Shown: positions 13,297 to 22,828, counted from the first letter of the stretch. The stretch is 30,340 nucleotides of DNA from an uncultured Muribaculaceae bacterium (GCA_910585275.1 CAJUCW010000040.1:1-30340); one strand, 5' to 3'. A program made the numbers and translations. The notes: generated by a model not told the origin, from the sequence alone.

Positions 13297-14676
13297 TTAT
13301 CTGCCGCCGCCTACCGACTGGTAGAGTGAGATAAGGGCGGATGTCTTGTCGTGCCAATTTGCAATGCATGCAAGTTGGGCGTTGAGTAATCCGGAACGTG
13401 CGGTAAGCACCTCAAGATATGTGGTGCCGGGATTATACATGAAAAGTTCGTTGGTGTATTCCACCGATTTTTCAAGCTGGTCAACCTGAAGTTCGAGATA
13501 ACGGCGTTTCTCTTCGTTCTTGTTGTAAGAAACGAGAGCCTCGCTGACATCGGCGCTTGCCGACAATACGGCATATTCGAAGTTGTTGAGCGCCTGTGCC
13601 TGCTGTGCCTTTGCAGCCTGCAGGGTGGCGATGTTCTGTCCGCGGGAGAAAATCGGGGCTGTGAGCTGTCCGGCAAGCTGGATGAACCATTCGCCGGGAT
13701 TCTTGATCATGCTTCCGAGAAGGTTGGTGAAACCACCCTGTGCCGAAATAACAATCGAAGGGTAGAACGCAGCACGTGCGCTGTTGGTGGAATAATATGC
13801 GGCCGCGAGCGAACGCTCTGCAGCACGGATGTCGGGACGAGCTCCAAGATACGACACAGGAATACCGGCCGTGAGCTGTTCAGGGATAGAGAAGTCGAGG
13901 TCGTTGCTGACTTCCCAGGTCTGAGGATAGCTGTTTAGCAGGAGCGACATCGTGTTGTGCAACTCGTGGAGTGAAGTTTCCATCGTAGGGATGGAGGCTT
14001 GGATGTTGTAGAGGTTTGCACGGCTCTGTACCACGGCGGCCTCGTTTGTGCGTCCCGCTTCCTTAAGGAGTTCCATAGTCTTCACCTGTTCTTCCCAGAT
14101 TTCGGCGGTGCGGCGCGTAAGGTCGAGCTGCTGGTTGAGCATCATGATGGCATAGTAGGTGTTGGCAACACCGCATACAATCTGAGAACGTGTCGCCTGC
14201 TCGTAGGCCTGGCTCATCTCATAGCTCATCTGGGCGCCGCGCTTACGGTTTAGGATTTTTGCAAAGGCATCGATTTCCCATTGCGCGGCAAGAGGAAGCG
14301 TATAGCTCCATTCCATGTGGCTTCCTCCATAGCTTGAGGTGCCTCCGTTGGGAGTGAAGGCAAGCGATGGAAAATAGCTGAGTTTGGCTCCACGAAGCTG
14401 GGCATGGGCGATATCAACGTTGTATTTCGCGTTTTCGAGATCCTTGTTGTTTGCAAGGGCAAGACGGATGAGCGTCTGGAGTTTCGGGTCTTTGAAAACG
14501 TCTTCCCATCCAAGATAGGGGAGTGACGTGGAATCGACCGGATTCTCCAAAGCTTTCTTGAAATCGGAAGCGATAGGGCTTTCCGAAGCAGGCAGCTCGT
14601 ATTTCTGATAGATGTGGCAGCTTGATAGAGCGACCGCCATCACTGCGCCGACGGCGCAAATTTTATAAAGTTTCAT
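13297..14676 (-). CDS. Outer-membrane efflux channel lipoprotein, NodT/OprM type
   Basis: This 459-residue TolC-family channel completes a tripartite efflux pump, carrying substrates across the outer membrane. A lipoprotein signal is seen: a hydrophobic stretch then ALSSC, giving lipid attachment at Cys20. It has two tandem long-helix repeats, with the typical WKDVFKDPKLQTLI-like entry (here WEDVFKDPKLQTLI), GARPDIRAAERSLAAA and a C-terminal helix ending in SLYQSVGGG, a characteristic NodT-family ending. It follows the pump gene by 86 nt, an interval that holds a strong hairpin. Substrates are unknown. Confidence 0.92.
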   Translation of the reverse strand: MKLYKICAVGAVMAVALSSCHIYQKYELPASESPIASDFKKALENPVDSTSLPYLGWEDVFKDPKLQTLIRLALANNKDLENAKYNVDIAHAQLRGAKLSYFPSLAFTPNGGTSSYGGSHMEWSYTLPLAAQWEIDAFAKILNRKRGAQMSYEMSQAYEQATRSQIVCGVANTYYAIMMLNQQLDLTRRTAEIWEEQVKTMELLKEAGRTNEAAVVQSRANLYNIQASIPTMETSLHELHNTMSLLLNSYPQTWEVSNDLDFSIPEQLTAGIPVSYLGARPDIRAAERSLAAAYYSTNSARAAFYPSIVISAQGGFTNLLGSMIKNPGEWFIQLAGQLTAPIFSRGQNIATLQAAKAQQAQALNNFEYAVLSASADVSEALVSYNKNEEKRRYLELQVDQLEKSVEYTNELFMYNPGTTYLEVLTARSGLLNAQLACIANWHDKTSALISLYQSVGGGR

Positions 14677-14696
14677 ATAAATTCTGTTTTATGGAA

Positions 14697-14745
14697 TCTG
14701 CCGGGTCTTCTTCCGCCTTCTTCAAGATGAAGAAGACCCGGCAGA
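14697..14745. repeat. 17-bp hairpin inside the efflux operon
   Basis: The arms 14697-14713 and 14729-14745 are perfect complements (TCTGCCGGGTCTTCTTC on one side) around a 15-nt loop. It fills the gap between the pump gene and the channel gene. There is no T-run behind it on the minus strand, so an RNA-processing, stabilising or partial-attenuation role is likelier than a full terminator. Confidence 0.75.
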
Positions 14746-14762
14746 ACATGATGACGGCTCAC

Positions 14763-17700
14763 TTACTGTTTTGGAATGGAATATTGTTCAAGTTCCGAAG
14801 ATATGCCGGTGTTGTCGGTGTCTTTCCATTTCGGGGGCGACAGTTTTTCCTGAAGGGCCTGGAATGCCATAAACAGGGCCGGCACGAAAATAACCTGAAG
14901 AATCATACCAATCAACATACCGCCGATTGCACCCGAGCCGAGGGCCCGGTTGCCGTTTGCACCGGCACCGGTGGCCACCATCAGAGGGATGAGGCCGATA
15001 ATCATTGCGAGCGAGGTCATAAGAATCGGTCGGAGACGGGCCACAGCTCCCTGCACTGCCGAATTGAAGATGCTCATGCCCGTGCGTCGGCGTTCGAGGG
15101 CGAACTCCACGATAAGAATGGCGTTCTTGGCAAGAAGACCGATAAGCATAATCAAGGCAATCTGAAGATATATGTTGTTGTCGATGCCCATCATTCTCGC
15201 GAAAATAAATGTACCCATCAGTCCGAACGGCACGGAAAGGATTACCGACCACGGAAGCAGGTAGCTTTCATACTGGGCCGAAAGGATGAGATAGACGAAT
15301 AGGAGCACAAGACCGAAGATATAAGCGGTCTGTCCCGAACCGGTGGCGGCCTCCTCGCGGGTAAGTCCGCCGAAGTCGTAACCGAATCCCACGGGTAGGG
15401 TCTGGTCGGCTACTTCAGCGATAGCGGCGATGGCCTGGCCGGAAGAGAATCCGGGTGCTGTGTTGCCAGTGATGTTGATTGACGTAAACATGTTGAAGCG
15501 GTTGATTACGTCTGGTCCATACACGCGTGTAAGCTTGACGAAGTTGTCAAGGGGTGCCATCTCGTTGCCGTTGCGGATTTTTACCTGCTTCAGTGTTTCG
15601 GGCGACACACGTGCCTCCGGGTCGGCCTGCATCATCACTCGGTAGAGCTTACCGAACTTGTTGAAGTTGGAGACATACATACCTCCATAGTATCCTTGGA
15701 GTGCCGAGAGGACTGCATTCTGTGTGAGCCCTGCCTGTTTCACCTTAGCGACATCAATGTCAACAAGATACTGCGGGAAAGAGGGGTTGAAGGTAGAATA
15801 TGCCATGGCAATCTCCGGACGCGCGTTAAGAGCGCCGATAAACCTCTGGTAAACCTGGAAAAAGTTGTTGAGGTCTCCGCCGGTCCTGTCAAGGAGCTTG
15901 AGTTCGAATCCATTGGTGGCGCCATAACCGGTAATCATCGGAGGCTGGAAGAACATCACGCGACCGTCCTTTATCTCAGAACATTTTTGAACAAGCAACT
16001 GCACTATATGGGCGGCATCTTCAGTCTTCATGTCGCGGTCTTCCCAGTTTTTAAGCTTGATGATGAAAGAGCCGTAGGTGTTGCCCTGACCTCCGACGAA
16101 GCTATATCCTGTGATGGCTGTGGTTGTCTGGATTGCAGGAATAGTGCGGGCGATGCTGTCCACCTTATCCATGATTGACTTTGTCTTTTCAAGAGCTGTG
16201 GCAGGGGGCATATCCACGACGCCCATTATAGTGCCGGTGTCTTCGTTTGGCACAAGTGCCGTAGGGGTGGTTGACATAAGCCATACAAGCACTACAACAG
16301 AGCCGGCCACTGAAGCAAAAGCTATCCATTTGTGGTGAAGGAAAAGGGTTGTGGCCTTCTTGTACTTGGCCAGTAGAGCATCGAATGCCACATTGAACCA
16401 ATAGAAGAAACGCTTGCGGAAAGGCACTTTCTTTTCATTTTTCGGAATATCGTAGCCGCCCGTAGTTACGGTTTCGTCATCTGTCTTGTGAGGCTTAAGG
16501 AAGAGAGCGCAGAGAGCGGGGGAGAGGGTAAGCGCATTGATTGCCGAAAGGAAAATCGACATAGCCATTGTAAGACCGAACTGGCGATAGAACACACCTG
16601 AAGGGCCACCCATGAATGACACGGGAATAAACACGAGCATCATGACAAGAGTGATTGACACAAGTGCGCTTCCGATTTCGTTCATGGCATCGATGGCGGC
16701 ACGTTTTGCCGATTTGTAGCCTTGGTCGAGCTTGGCATGCACCGCCTCGACCACCACAATGGCGTCATCGACCACAATGGCAATGGCGAGCACAAGTGCG
16801 GAAAGAGTGAGGAGGTTGATCGAGAATCCGAATATATATAGGAGAAAGAACGTTCCGACCAATGCCACAGGGATGGCAATCATCGGGATAAGCGTAGAAC
16901 GGAAATCCTGGAGGAAGATGAAAACCACGAGGAACACGAGGATAAACGCCTCGATAAGGGTTTTCAATACCTCATGAATAGAGGCGTAGAGGAAGTCGTT
17001 GACGTTAAGAGTATAGCTTATCTTAAGTCCTTCCGGAGCCTCTTTCTGGAATTTCTCAAGTTCGGCTACGATATTGTTCACAACATCCGTGGCGTTTGAA
17101 CCCGGCGATTGGAACACCATAGCGGCAACACCGACATGTCCGTTGACAGTAGCGTGGAATCCATAGGAAAGACGACCAAGCTCAACATCAGCCACATCCT
17201 TGAGTCGTAGAATCTGTCCGTCAGGAGTGGCGCGGACGATGATGTCTTCAAATTGCTGCTCATCGGTGAGACGGCCTTTATAACGCATCACATACTGGAA
17301 ACTCTGGTTGCCCTGTTCGCCAAACTGACCAGGGGCCGCCTCGATGTTCTGCTCGGCAAGTGCTGCCGACACATCGGTAGGCATAAGCCCGTATTGAGCC
17401 ATCACGTCGGGCTTGAGCCATATACGCATACTGTAGTCGGCACCCATCACCATAGCCTCGCCTACGCCATATATACGCTTGATGACCGGGATAATGTTGA
17501 TGGCGAGGTAGTTCTCGATAAAGCTTTCCGAATACTTATTGGTTTCATCATAGATGTCGAACACTATAAGCATTGACGACATACGTTTCTGAGTGATGAC
17601 ACCTACCTGGTTAACCTCTGAAGGCAGAAACGAAGCCGCCTTGGCCACACGGTTTTGCACATCGACGGCTGCCATGTCGGGGTCCATCCCCGGTTTGAAA

Positions 17701-17981
17701 GTGACGGTAATGGTTGCAGAGCCGTTGTTGGCGGCCGAAGAATACATGTAGTCCATATTCTCGGCACCGTTGATTTGCTCCTCAAGGGGGGCGATGACGG
17801 AATTAAGCACAGACTGCGCGTTTGCACCAGTATAGGTTGTGGAAACCTGTACTGTCGGCGGCGCGATGTCTGGATATTGCTCGATTGGGAGAGCCATCAG
17901 GCCGAGAATACCGAATATCACGATAAAAACCGAGATAACGGTAGAGAATACAGGCCTGTTGATAAACGTTGCTAAATTCAT
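14763..17981 (-). CDS. RND efflux pump, HAE1 (AcrB) family
   Basis: This 1072-residue proton-driven inner-membrane pump matches AcrB/MexB-type hydrophobic and amphiphilic efflux transporters. N-terminal NRPVFSTVISVFIVIFGILG is the first membrane helix, followed by two large periplasmic loops and twelve membrane helices. The proton-relay residues are present: D405 and D406 in IVVDDAIV, and K952 in GLLAKNAIL. Length is normal and no break is seen. It starts 21 nt after the adaptor stop and is followed by the outer-membrane channel, so adaptor, pump and channel form one complete machine. Substrates (drugs, bile salts, fatty acids) cannot be told from sequence. No regulator gene is next to it. 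Confidence 0.95.
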   Translation of the reverse strand: MNLATFINRPVFSTVISVFIVIFGILGLMALPIEQYPDIAPPTVQVSTTYTGANAQSVLNSVIAPLEEQINGAENMDYMYSSAANNGSATITVTFKPGMDPDMAAVDVQNRVAKAASFLPSEVNQVGVITQKRMSSMLIVFDIYDETNKYSESFIENYLAINIIPVIKRIYGVGEAMVMGADYSMRIWLKPDVMAQYGLMPTDVSAALAEQNIEAAPGQFGEQGNQSFQYVMRYKGRLTDEQQFEDIIVRATPDGQILRLKDVADVELGRLSYGFHATVNGHVGVAAMVFQSPGSNATDVVNNIVAELEKFQKEAPEGLKISYTLNVNDFLYASIHEVLKTLIEAFILVFLVVFIFLQDFRSTLIPMIAIPVALVGTFFLLYIFGFSINLLTLSALVLAIAIVVDDAIVVVEAVHAKLDQGYKSAKRAAIDAMNEIGSALVSITLVMMLVFIPVSFMGGPSGVFYRQFGLTMAMSIFLSAINALTLSPALCALFLKPHKTDDETVTTGGYDIPKNEKKVPFRKRFFYWFNVAFDALLAKYKKATTLFLHHKWIAFASVAGSVVVLVWLMSTTPTALVPNEDTGTIMGVVDMPPATALEKTKSIMDKVDSIARTIPAIQTTTAITGYSFVGGQGNTYGSFIIKLKNWEDRDMKTEDAAHIVQLLVQKCSEIKDGRVMFFQPPMITGYGATNGFELKLLDRTGGDLNNFFQVYQRFIGALNARPEIAMAYSTFNPSFPQYLVDIDVAKVKQAGLTQNAVLSALQGYYGGMYVSNFNKFGKLYRVMMQADPEARVSPETLKQVKIRNGNEMAPLDNFVKLTRVYGPDVINRFNMFTSINITGNTAPGFSSGQAIAAIAEVADQTLPVGFGYDFGGLTREEAATGSGQTAYIFGLVLLFVYLILSAQYESYLLPWSVILSVPFGLMGTFIFARMMGIDNNIYLQIALIMLIGLLAKNAILIVEFALERRRTGMSIFNSAVQGAVARLRPILMTSLAMIIGLIPLMVATGAGANGNRALGSGAIGGMLIGMILQVIFVPALFMAFQALQEKLSPPKWKDTDNTGISSELEQYSIPKQ

Positions 17982-18002
17982 CTTTTCTGTAATGGATAGT
18001 TA

Positions 18003-19190
18003 TTATTTTTCAGCTTCGGCATTGGCGTTGGCATTGTCCTCTGCCTGGGCGGGAGCCTGCGCCGGATTGGATGTCTTTGGCGTGATTACCATACCCTCAC
18101 GAGTGGTGATACCTACGCCTTCGGTAACGATGGTTTCGCCGGGTTTAAGGCCGGAAGTCACGATATAGTTCTTCCCATCGTTCTCGGGAGCGACCGTAAT
18201 GTTTCTCGAAACAAGTTTGGCCGAATCTCCGACTACGAAAACGAATTTCATATCCTGCACCTCAAATGTGGCTTTCTGAGGCACGAGCATCACTCCTTGG
18301 TGGATGGCGGGAAGGAGTACCTTGCCGGTGTTGCCGCTGCGAAGCATGCCGTCGGGGTTAGGGAAGAGGGCTTTTGCATTAGCACTGCCCGTAGCTTGGT
18401 TAAGCACTCCCGATACAGAGATGATTTTACCCTTGTAAGGATAGAGTTCGCCGTTGGCAAGCTGCAAAGAAACTTCGGGGAGCTGTCCGATGGCTTCCTT
18501 GAGTGAACGTTTACCACCGTCGGTATAATTGAGCACGTCTTTCTCGGTGAGCGAGAAGTTTGCCTCGATATCGGAATTGTTTGAAAGCATGGTGAGAAGA
18601 GTGGATGGCGACACAAGGGCTCCTTCCTTAAAGTCGATGACACCGACCATTCCGGAGACGGGGGCGGTAACGACTGAATAAGAAAGATTCTTTCTGGCGG
18701 ATGTAAGCCCTGCCTGAGCTTGCTGAAGCTGCGCTTTCGCCGAATTCAAAGCATCTACCGATGTCTGGTAAGCCGAAGCACTTATGATGTTTTTGTCAAG
18801 AAGAATCTTGTTGTTGTTGGCATTGGTTGTGGCTGTGTTGACATTTGCCTGGGCCACCGCTACAGCCGCCTGTGCCTGTTCTACCGCCGCCTGGAGCTGA
18901 ACCTGATCGATGGTGAACAAAACCTGTCCTTTCGACACATGGTCGCCTTCTTCGACGTTTACTTTTGTAAGAAAGCCGCTTACCTGAGGACGGATTTCGA
19001 CATCGTTTTCACCTTCGAGGGTTGCAGGATAGGCGGTTTCAAGTGTGGCATCGGTTGTCTCCAATGTCTGGACAGCGAGTTCGGGAGCCGTCATTCCCTG
19101 CTGCTGGTCTGATTTACCTTTGCACGACGGAAGCATAAGGCCTCCTGCTGCCAGCAAAAATGCCGACACATAAATCTTTCTGATTTTCAT
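18003..19190 (-). CDS. RND efflux periplasmic adaptor lipoprotein (AcrA family)
   Basis: This 395-residue membrane-fusion protein links the pump to the outer-membrane channel. A lipoprotein signal ends in LMLPSC, with lipidation at Cys23. It has the usual order: a split lipoyl/barrel-sandwich domain (EIRPQVSGFLTKVNVEEGDHVSKG and, after the hairpin, VVTAPVSGMVGVIDFKEG), an Ala/Gln-rich alpha-helical hairpin at about 95-150, a beta-barrel and a membrane-proximal domain ending GVGITTREGMVI. The C-terminal tail is Ala/Asn/Glu-rich low-complexity sequence. It is the first gene of the efflux operon, with a -7 box about 90 nt upstream. Confidence 0.94.
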   Translation of the reverse strand: MKIRKIYVSAFLLAAGGLMLPSCKGKSDQQQGMTAPELAVQTLETTDATLETAYPATLEGENDVEIRPQVSGFLTKVNVEEGDHVSKGQVLFTIDQVQLQAAVEQAQAAVAVAQANVNTATTNANNNKILLDKNIISASAYQTSVDALNSAKAQLQQAQAGLTSARKNLSYSVVTAPVSGMVGVIDFKEGALVSPSTLLTMLSNNSDIEANFSLTEKDVLNYTDGGKRSLKEAIGQLPEVSLQLANGELYPYKGKIISVSGVLNQATGSANAKALFPNPDGMLRSGNTGKVLLPAIHQGVMLVPQKATFEVQDMKFVFVVGDSAKLVSRNITVAPENDGKNYIVTSGLKPGETIVTEGVGITTREGMVITPKTSNPAQAPAQAEDNANANAEAEK

Positions 19191-19465
19191 ATTAACTTAA
19201 TTGTTTCCTTTCAGGATTATATGGATTTGTTTTATTTACCTGTGTGGAATGGGTATATTTCACCTGTAAAAACTACGCAAAGTTAATAAAAAAGGAATTA
19301 AGATAATAAGAATCCACCCTTTATCGGACAAATAGACCAAATTTTGTTCGGTTTAGAAAACTTGATTCGAAATTCCGGTTTTGCGAGTTTCTGCCATATA
19401 TGAGATGGAATGGATGCCAATACTTTAATAAAACATCTCCTTCTCAAAAAAGTTTTTTAAATAAA
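19191..19465. other. Intergenic region between ftsH and the efflux operon
   Basis: No gene is seen in this AT-rich stretch. It carries the putative efflux-operon -7 box (19278-19285) and the T-rich tail of the ftsH terminator. There is no visible operator palindrome for a TetR- or MarR-type regulator. Confidence 0.5.
19278..19285 (-). promoter_or_regulatory. Putative -7 box of the efflux operon
   Basis: CAAAGTTA on the plus strand reads TAACTTTG on the minus strand and fits TAnnTTTG. A clear upstream TTTG at the right spacing is not seen. Transcription would start near 19270, leaving a leader of about 80 nt. Confidence 0.45.
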
Positions 19466-19513
19466 GAACGCTCATGGATTGGCTGGAAATTCTTTTAGCA
19501 TCCATGAGCGTTC
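19466..19513 (-). terminator. Terminator of the rsfS-ftsH operon
   Basis: Perfect 14-bp arms (19466-19479 and 19500-19513) surround a 20-nt loop. On the minus strand the hairpin is followed by a T-rich tail (TTCTTTATTTAAAAAACTTTTTT is shortened here to its feature: several T runs). It begins 19 nt after the ftsH stop. Confidence 0.82.
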
Positions 19514-19532
19514 AATTTTCAGATGGAGAGGG

Positions 19533-21566
19533 TCAATCTTTATTAAAAGGGGGAGGTGTGCCGGCATCATCGGAATCGGAATCCGGGAGGGGTTCTTCTT
19601 TTGTTTTGTGTTCCAGGCGTTTTGCTTCCTCCTTCTTATTGATCTCGATGATTTCATCGGTGCGGCTCTTCCATTTGCGAGGACCGAGTATTTTCTCTAC
19701 ATCGTCATGGAAAATCACTTCTCTCTCAACAAGGAGGTCTCTGATTTCATTATGCTCTTTCGCGTATTCTTTCAGAATGTCTTTTGCGCGGGCATATTGT
19801 TCGTTGACGATTCTTTTGACTTCTTCGTCGATTACTTTTGCGGTCTCGTCAGAGTACGGTTTTGTGAAACCATAATCCTGACCGGTTGAGTCGCTGTAAT
19901 TAATATTGGGAAGCTTGTCGCTCATACCATATACGAGCACAAGCGAGCGGGCTATCTTCGTGCATTTTTCAAGGTCGTCGCTCGCACCGGTGCCTACCTG
20001 TCCGGTAAAAACTTCTTCGGCGGCACGTCCGGCAAGAAGGCCGCACATTGTGTCAAGAAGCGCCTGGGTGGGAATAATCTGACGTGCCTCTGGGGCATAC
20101 CATGCGGCACCGAGTGCCCTTCCGCGCGGAACGATGGTGACCTTCACAAGCGGGTTGCCGTATTGGGTCATCCAGCTGATAGTGGCATGTCCGGCTTCAT
20201 GGGTGGCGATAGAGAATTTCTCTTCGTCGGTGATGATTCTTGAACGCTTCTCAAGACCGCCGACGATACGGTCGATGGCGGCCATGAAATCGTCCCAGTC
20301 AACCGCTTGCTTGTTGTTGCGGGCGGCGATGAGGGCAGCCTCGTTGCATACGTTGGCGATATCGGCACCGGAGAATCCTTGAGTCTGGCGTGCGAGCTGC
20401 TCAACGTCGAGCTTGCTGTTTACCTTTAGATTGCGGAGATGCACGTTGAAAATTTCCACTCGGTCGGTGAGTTCCGGGAGGTCAACATATATCTGGCGGT
20501 CGAAACGACCCGGGCGGAGCAAAGCCTTGTCGAGCATGTCGGCACGGTTGGTGGCGGCGAGGATGATAACGCCGTTGTTCGAACCGAAACCGTCCATTTC
20601 CGTAAGCATCTGGTTTAGGGTGTTCTCGCGTTCGTCGTTCGAACCCATGTTGGGGTTCTTTCCGCGGGCACGGCCCACGGCATCGATTTCATCGATGAAG
20701 ACGATGCAGGGAGCTTTCTCCTTAGCCTGTTTGAAAAGGTCGCGAACACGTGCGGCTCCCACTCCGACAAACATTTCTACAAAATCGGAACCAGACATCG
20801 AAAGAAACGGCACGTTGGCCTCACCGGCCACAGCCTTGGCAAGGAGGGTTTTGCCCGTTCCCGGAGGGCCAACGAGAAGTGCCCCTTTCGGAATTTTGGC
20901 GCCAAGTTCGGTGTATCTTTGGGGATTCTTAAGGAATTCCACAATTTCCTCGATTTCTACCTTAGCCTCGGCAAGACCTGCCACATCCTTGAAAGTCACG
21001 GTGTTGCCGTTGTCTTTGTCAAAAACGGTTGCACGCGATTTCCCAACGTTGAAGATGCCGCCGCCACCGGCACCCCCGCTCATTCTTCTCGACATATAGA
21101 CCATGAAGACAACGAGAAGAAGGATGGGGCCGAAATACCAGAAAAGTTTCATGAAATCAGACCCTTTCTCGTAGTTTACTTTGATAAGAGGTTTTCCTTC
21201 AGCGGTCAGTGCGGCATTCCAAGAATCGATTTTTTCCTGGATTTTGTCGGACGACGGAATGGTTGTTTTAATTTTTTTATCGCCTTCAAAGGCATCGGAA
21301 TTGTCAAATTTGTGTTTTTTTGCACCGGCGTCAGTCACGTATCCCTCCGCGGTGTTGGTTTCAGCGAACACTTTGATTTTATCGATGTCGCCGGCAAGGG
21401 CCGCTTTTTCGAAATCGGTCCAGTCAACATCTTTGGTTTGCGAGGCGTCTTGAAAATAAAACAAGGCGAAAAGCGACAACAGAATCACACCATACATCCA
21501 ATACATATTGAACAGCGGGCGTTTGTTCTGATTCCCCGGTTTAGGATTCTTTGGGTATTTTATCAT
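19533..21566 (-). CDS. ftsH: ATP-dependent zinc metalloprotease FtsH
   Basis: FtsH is a membrane-anchored AAA+ protease that extracts and degrades membrane and short-lived cytosolic proteins. The 677-residue protein has two membrane helices (about 22-39 and 141-158) around a periplasmic domain. The AAA domain has Walker A GPPGTGKT (233-240), Walker B CIVFIDEID (287-295) and the second region of homology (NRADMLDKALLRPGRFDR, 340-357). The zinc-binding HEAGH is at 456-460. The C-terminal tail is acidic and low-complexity (DSDSDDAGTPPP). It follows rsfS by 33 nt and ends with a strong terminator, so the two form an operon. Confidence 0.97.
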   Translation of the reverse strand: MIKYPKNPKPGNQNKRPLFNMYWMYGVILLSLFALFYFQDASQTKDVDWTDFEKAALAGDIDKIKVFAETNTAEGYVTDAGAKKHKFDNSDAFEGDKKIKTTIPSSDKIQEKIDSWNAALTAEGKPLIKVNYEKGSDFMKLFWYFGPILLLVVFMVYMSRRMSGGAGGGGIFNVGKSRATVFDKDNGNTVTFKDVAGLAEAKVEIEEIVEFLKNPQRYTELGAKIPKGALLVGPPGTGKTLLAKAVAGEANVPFLSMSGSDFVEMFVGVGAARVRDLFKQAKEKAPCIVFIDEIDAVGRARGKNPNMGSNDERENTLNQMLTEMDGFGSNNGVIILAATNRADMLDKALLRPGRFDRQIYVDLPELTDRVEIFNVHLRNLKVNSKLDVEQLARQTQGFSGADIANVCNEAALIAARNNKQAVDWDDFMAAIDRIVGGLEKRSRIITDEEKFSIATHEAGHATISWMTQYGNPLVKVTIVPRGRALGAAWYAPEARQIIPTQALLDTMCGLLAGRAAEEVFTGQVGTGASDDLEKCTKIARSLVLVYGMSDKLPNINYSDSTGQDYGFTKPYSDETAKVIDEEVKRIVNEQYARAKDILKEYAKEHNEIRDLLVEREVIFHDDVEKILGPRKWKSRTDEIIEINKKEEAKRLEHKTKEEPLPDSDSDDAGTPPPFNKD

Positions 21567-21599
21567 AAATTATGGAAATTACAATTGAAAGTGAATAGG

Positions 21600-21959
21600 T
21601 TAATCGAGGTCGGGAATCAATTCGATGGGTGCGTCGTTCCAAAGTGACTCAAGATTGTAAAAAGTCCGGAAGTCGGGAAGGAATACATGCACCATGATGT
21701 CGCCGTAGTCGATAATAATCCATTGACAGTTGCGGTAGCCTTCGTAATTCAAAGGTTTAATCCTGCATTTTTCCAGGAGGCTATCTCTTACTGAATCTGC
21801 AATGGCAGCCACTTGCGAAGTGCTGTTGCCTTGGCAAATGATGAGTTTGCTTGTAGAAGCGCCGTCTATTTCAGAAAGGTCGATAATTGCAGTTTTTTTA
21901 CCTTTCTTGTCGGCAATCGCTTCCACGATATAGTTTTGGATGTCGGTGTTGTCTTGCAT
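21600..21959 (-). CDS. rsfS: Ribosomal silencing factor RsfS
   Basis: RsfS binds ribosomal protein L14 and blocks subunit joining when nutrients are scarce. The 119-residue protein shows the family core: KKGKKTAIIDLSEID, LIICQGNSTSQVAAIADSV, then RNCQWIIIDYGDIMVHVFLP and FYNLESLWNDAP. The start MQDNTDIQNY at 21959 is chosen because it matches usual family length; the frame is open to 21986. It has a good promoter at 22036-22066 and is co-transcribed with ftsH, an arrangement usual in Bacteroidota. Confidence 0.92.
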   Translation of the reverse strand: MQDNTDIQNYIVEAIADKKGKKTAIIDLSEIDGASTSKLIICQGNSTSQVAAIADSVRDSLLEKCRIKPLNYEGYRNCQWIIIDYGDIMVHVFLPDFRTFYNLESLWNDAPIELIPDLD

Positions 21960-22035
21960 TCGGTATCGTTGTTTGATGTTATGCAATCATCTGCGAAATG
22001 ATTGGCGGCATACAATGATATAACAATTATTGCGC

Positions 22036-22066
22036 CAAATTTATCGTTGATGAGGGAAAAAACAAA
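22036..22066 (-). promoter_or_regulatory. Promoter of the rsfS-ftsH operon
   Basis: Read on the minus strand, TTTG (22063-22066) and TAAATTTG (22036-22043) are 19 nt apart and match the Bacteroidota consensus. Transcription would start near 22030, about 70 nt before rsfS. Confidence 0.72.
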
Positions 22067-22077
22067 TGCGAAATTAC

Positions 22078-22112
22078 AAAAAAATGCCCAAACTTCAAAG
22101 AAGCAGGGCATT
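22078..22112 (-). terminator. Terminator of the superoxide dismutase gene
   Basis: AATGCCC (22083-22089) pairs with GGGCATT (22106-22112); on the minus strand the hairpin is followed by seven T (22078-22084, shared in part with the stem). It lies about 60 nt after the sod stop and just upstream of the rsfS promoter. Confidence 0.78.
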
Positions 22113-22172
22113 GACAAATATTAATTTATTGTTAACTTTTGAGTTTGCTCGGAAAGGAACGATGGCGTTTTG

Positions 22173-22754
22173 TTATTCTCCATATCTCATTTCTACCACA
22201 TCCCAGTCGATGATGTCCCATAGCTTATGGAGATAATCCGCTCTGAGGTTTTGGTAATCAAGATAATAAGCATGCTCCCAAACATCGAAGGTGAGAATGG
22301 GTTTCAGTCCGTTTGTCAGCGGATTCTCGGCATTTTTCCCCTGCATGATGAAAAGCTTCCCCTCGGAGTCGGCTGCGAGCCAAACCCATCCGGAGCCGAA
22401 AAGTGTGGCGCCTGCTTCTTCAAATTTCTTTTTAAACTCGTCGAGGCTGCCAAACTGGGCGTCGATTCTTTCGCGGAGTCTGCCCGATGGCTCTTTCATC
22501 CCGTCGGGAGAGAATTGGAAGAAATAAAAAATATGGTTCCAGGCTTGCGAAGCGTTGTTGAAAAGCTTGCCGTCGCTTTTGACGATAATTTCTTCCAGAG
22601 CCATGTCGGCAAATTCAGTGCCTTCTATGAGCTTATTGAGAGTTTCGATGTAAGCCCTCTCATGTTTGCCGTAATGATATTCTATCGTAGTCGGAGATAT
22701 CACCGGAGTTAAGGCATCCGGGGCATAGGGAAGGCGAGGTTGGGTGAATTTCAT
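22173..22754 (-). CDS. sodB: Superoxide dismutase, iron type
   Basis: This enzyme converts superoxide to oxygen and hydrogen peroxide in the cytosol, protecting an anaerobe during oxygen exposure. The 193-residue protein has all four metal ligands: H27 (EYHYGKH), H74 (AWNHIFY), D157 and H161 (DVWEHAYY). Q70 in FNNASQAWNH together with Ala142 rather than Gln in the later NAENPL segment points to the iron form, although Bacteroidales enzymes can be active with iron or manganese. The gene has its own terminator. It sits 79 nt downstream of thiH; no clear promoter motif is seen in that gap, so read-through from the thi operon is possible. Confidence 0.93.
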   Translation of the reverse strand: MKFTQPRLPYAPDALTPVISPTTIEYHYGKHERAYIETLNKLIEGTEFADMALEEIIVKSDGKLFNNASQAWNHIFYFFQFSPDGMKEPSGRLRERIDAQFGSLDEFKKKFEEAGATLFGSGWVWLAADSEGKLFIMQGKNAENPLTNGLKPILTFDVWEHAYYLDYQNLRADYLHKLWDIIDWDVVEMRYGE

Positions 22755-22828
22755 ATTTATAAATCTTTAAAATTATATACTTAAAGTTCTACAATCATAA
22801 CATTTCACCATTCCTTTTGTTCATCGGT

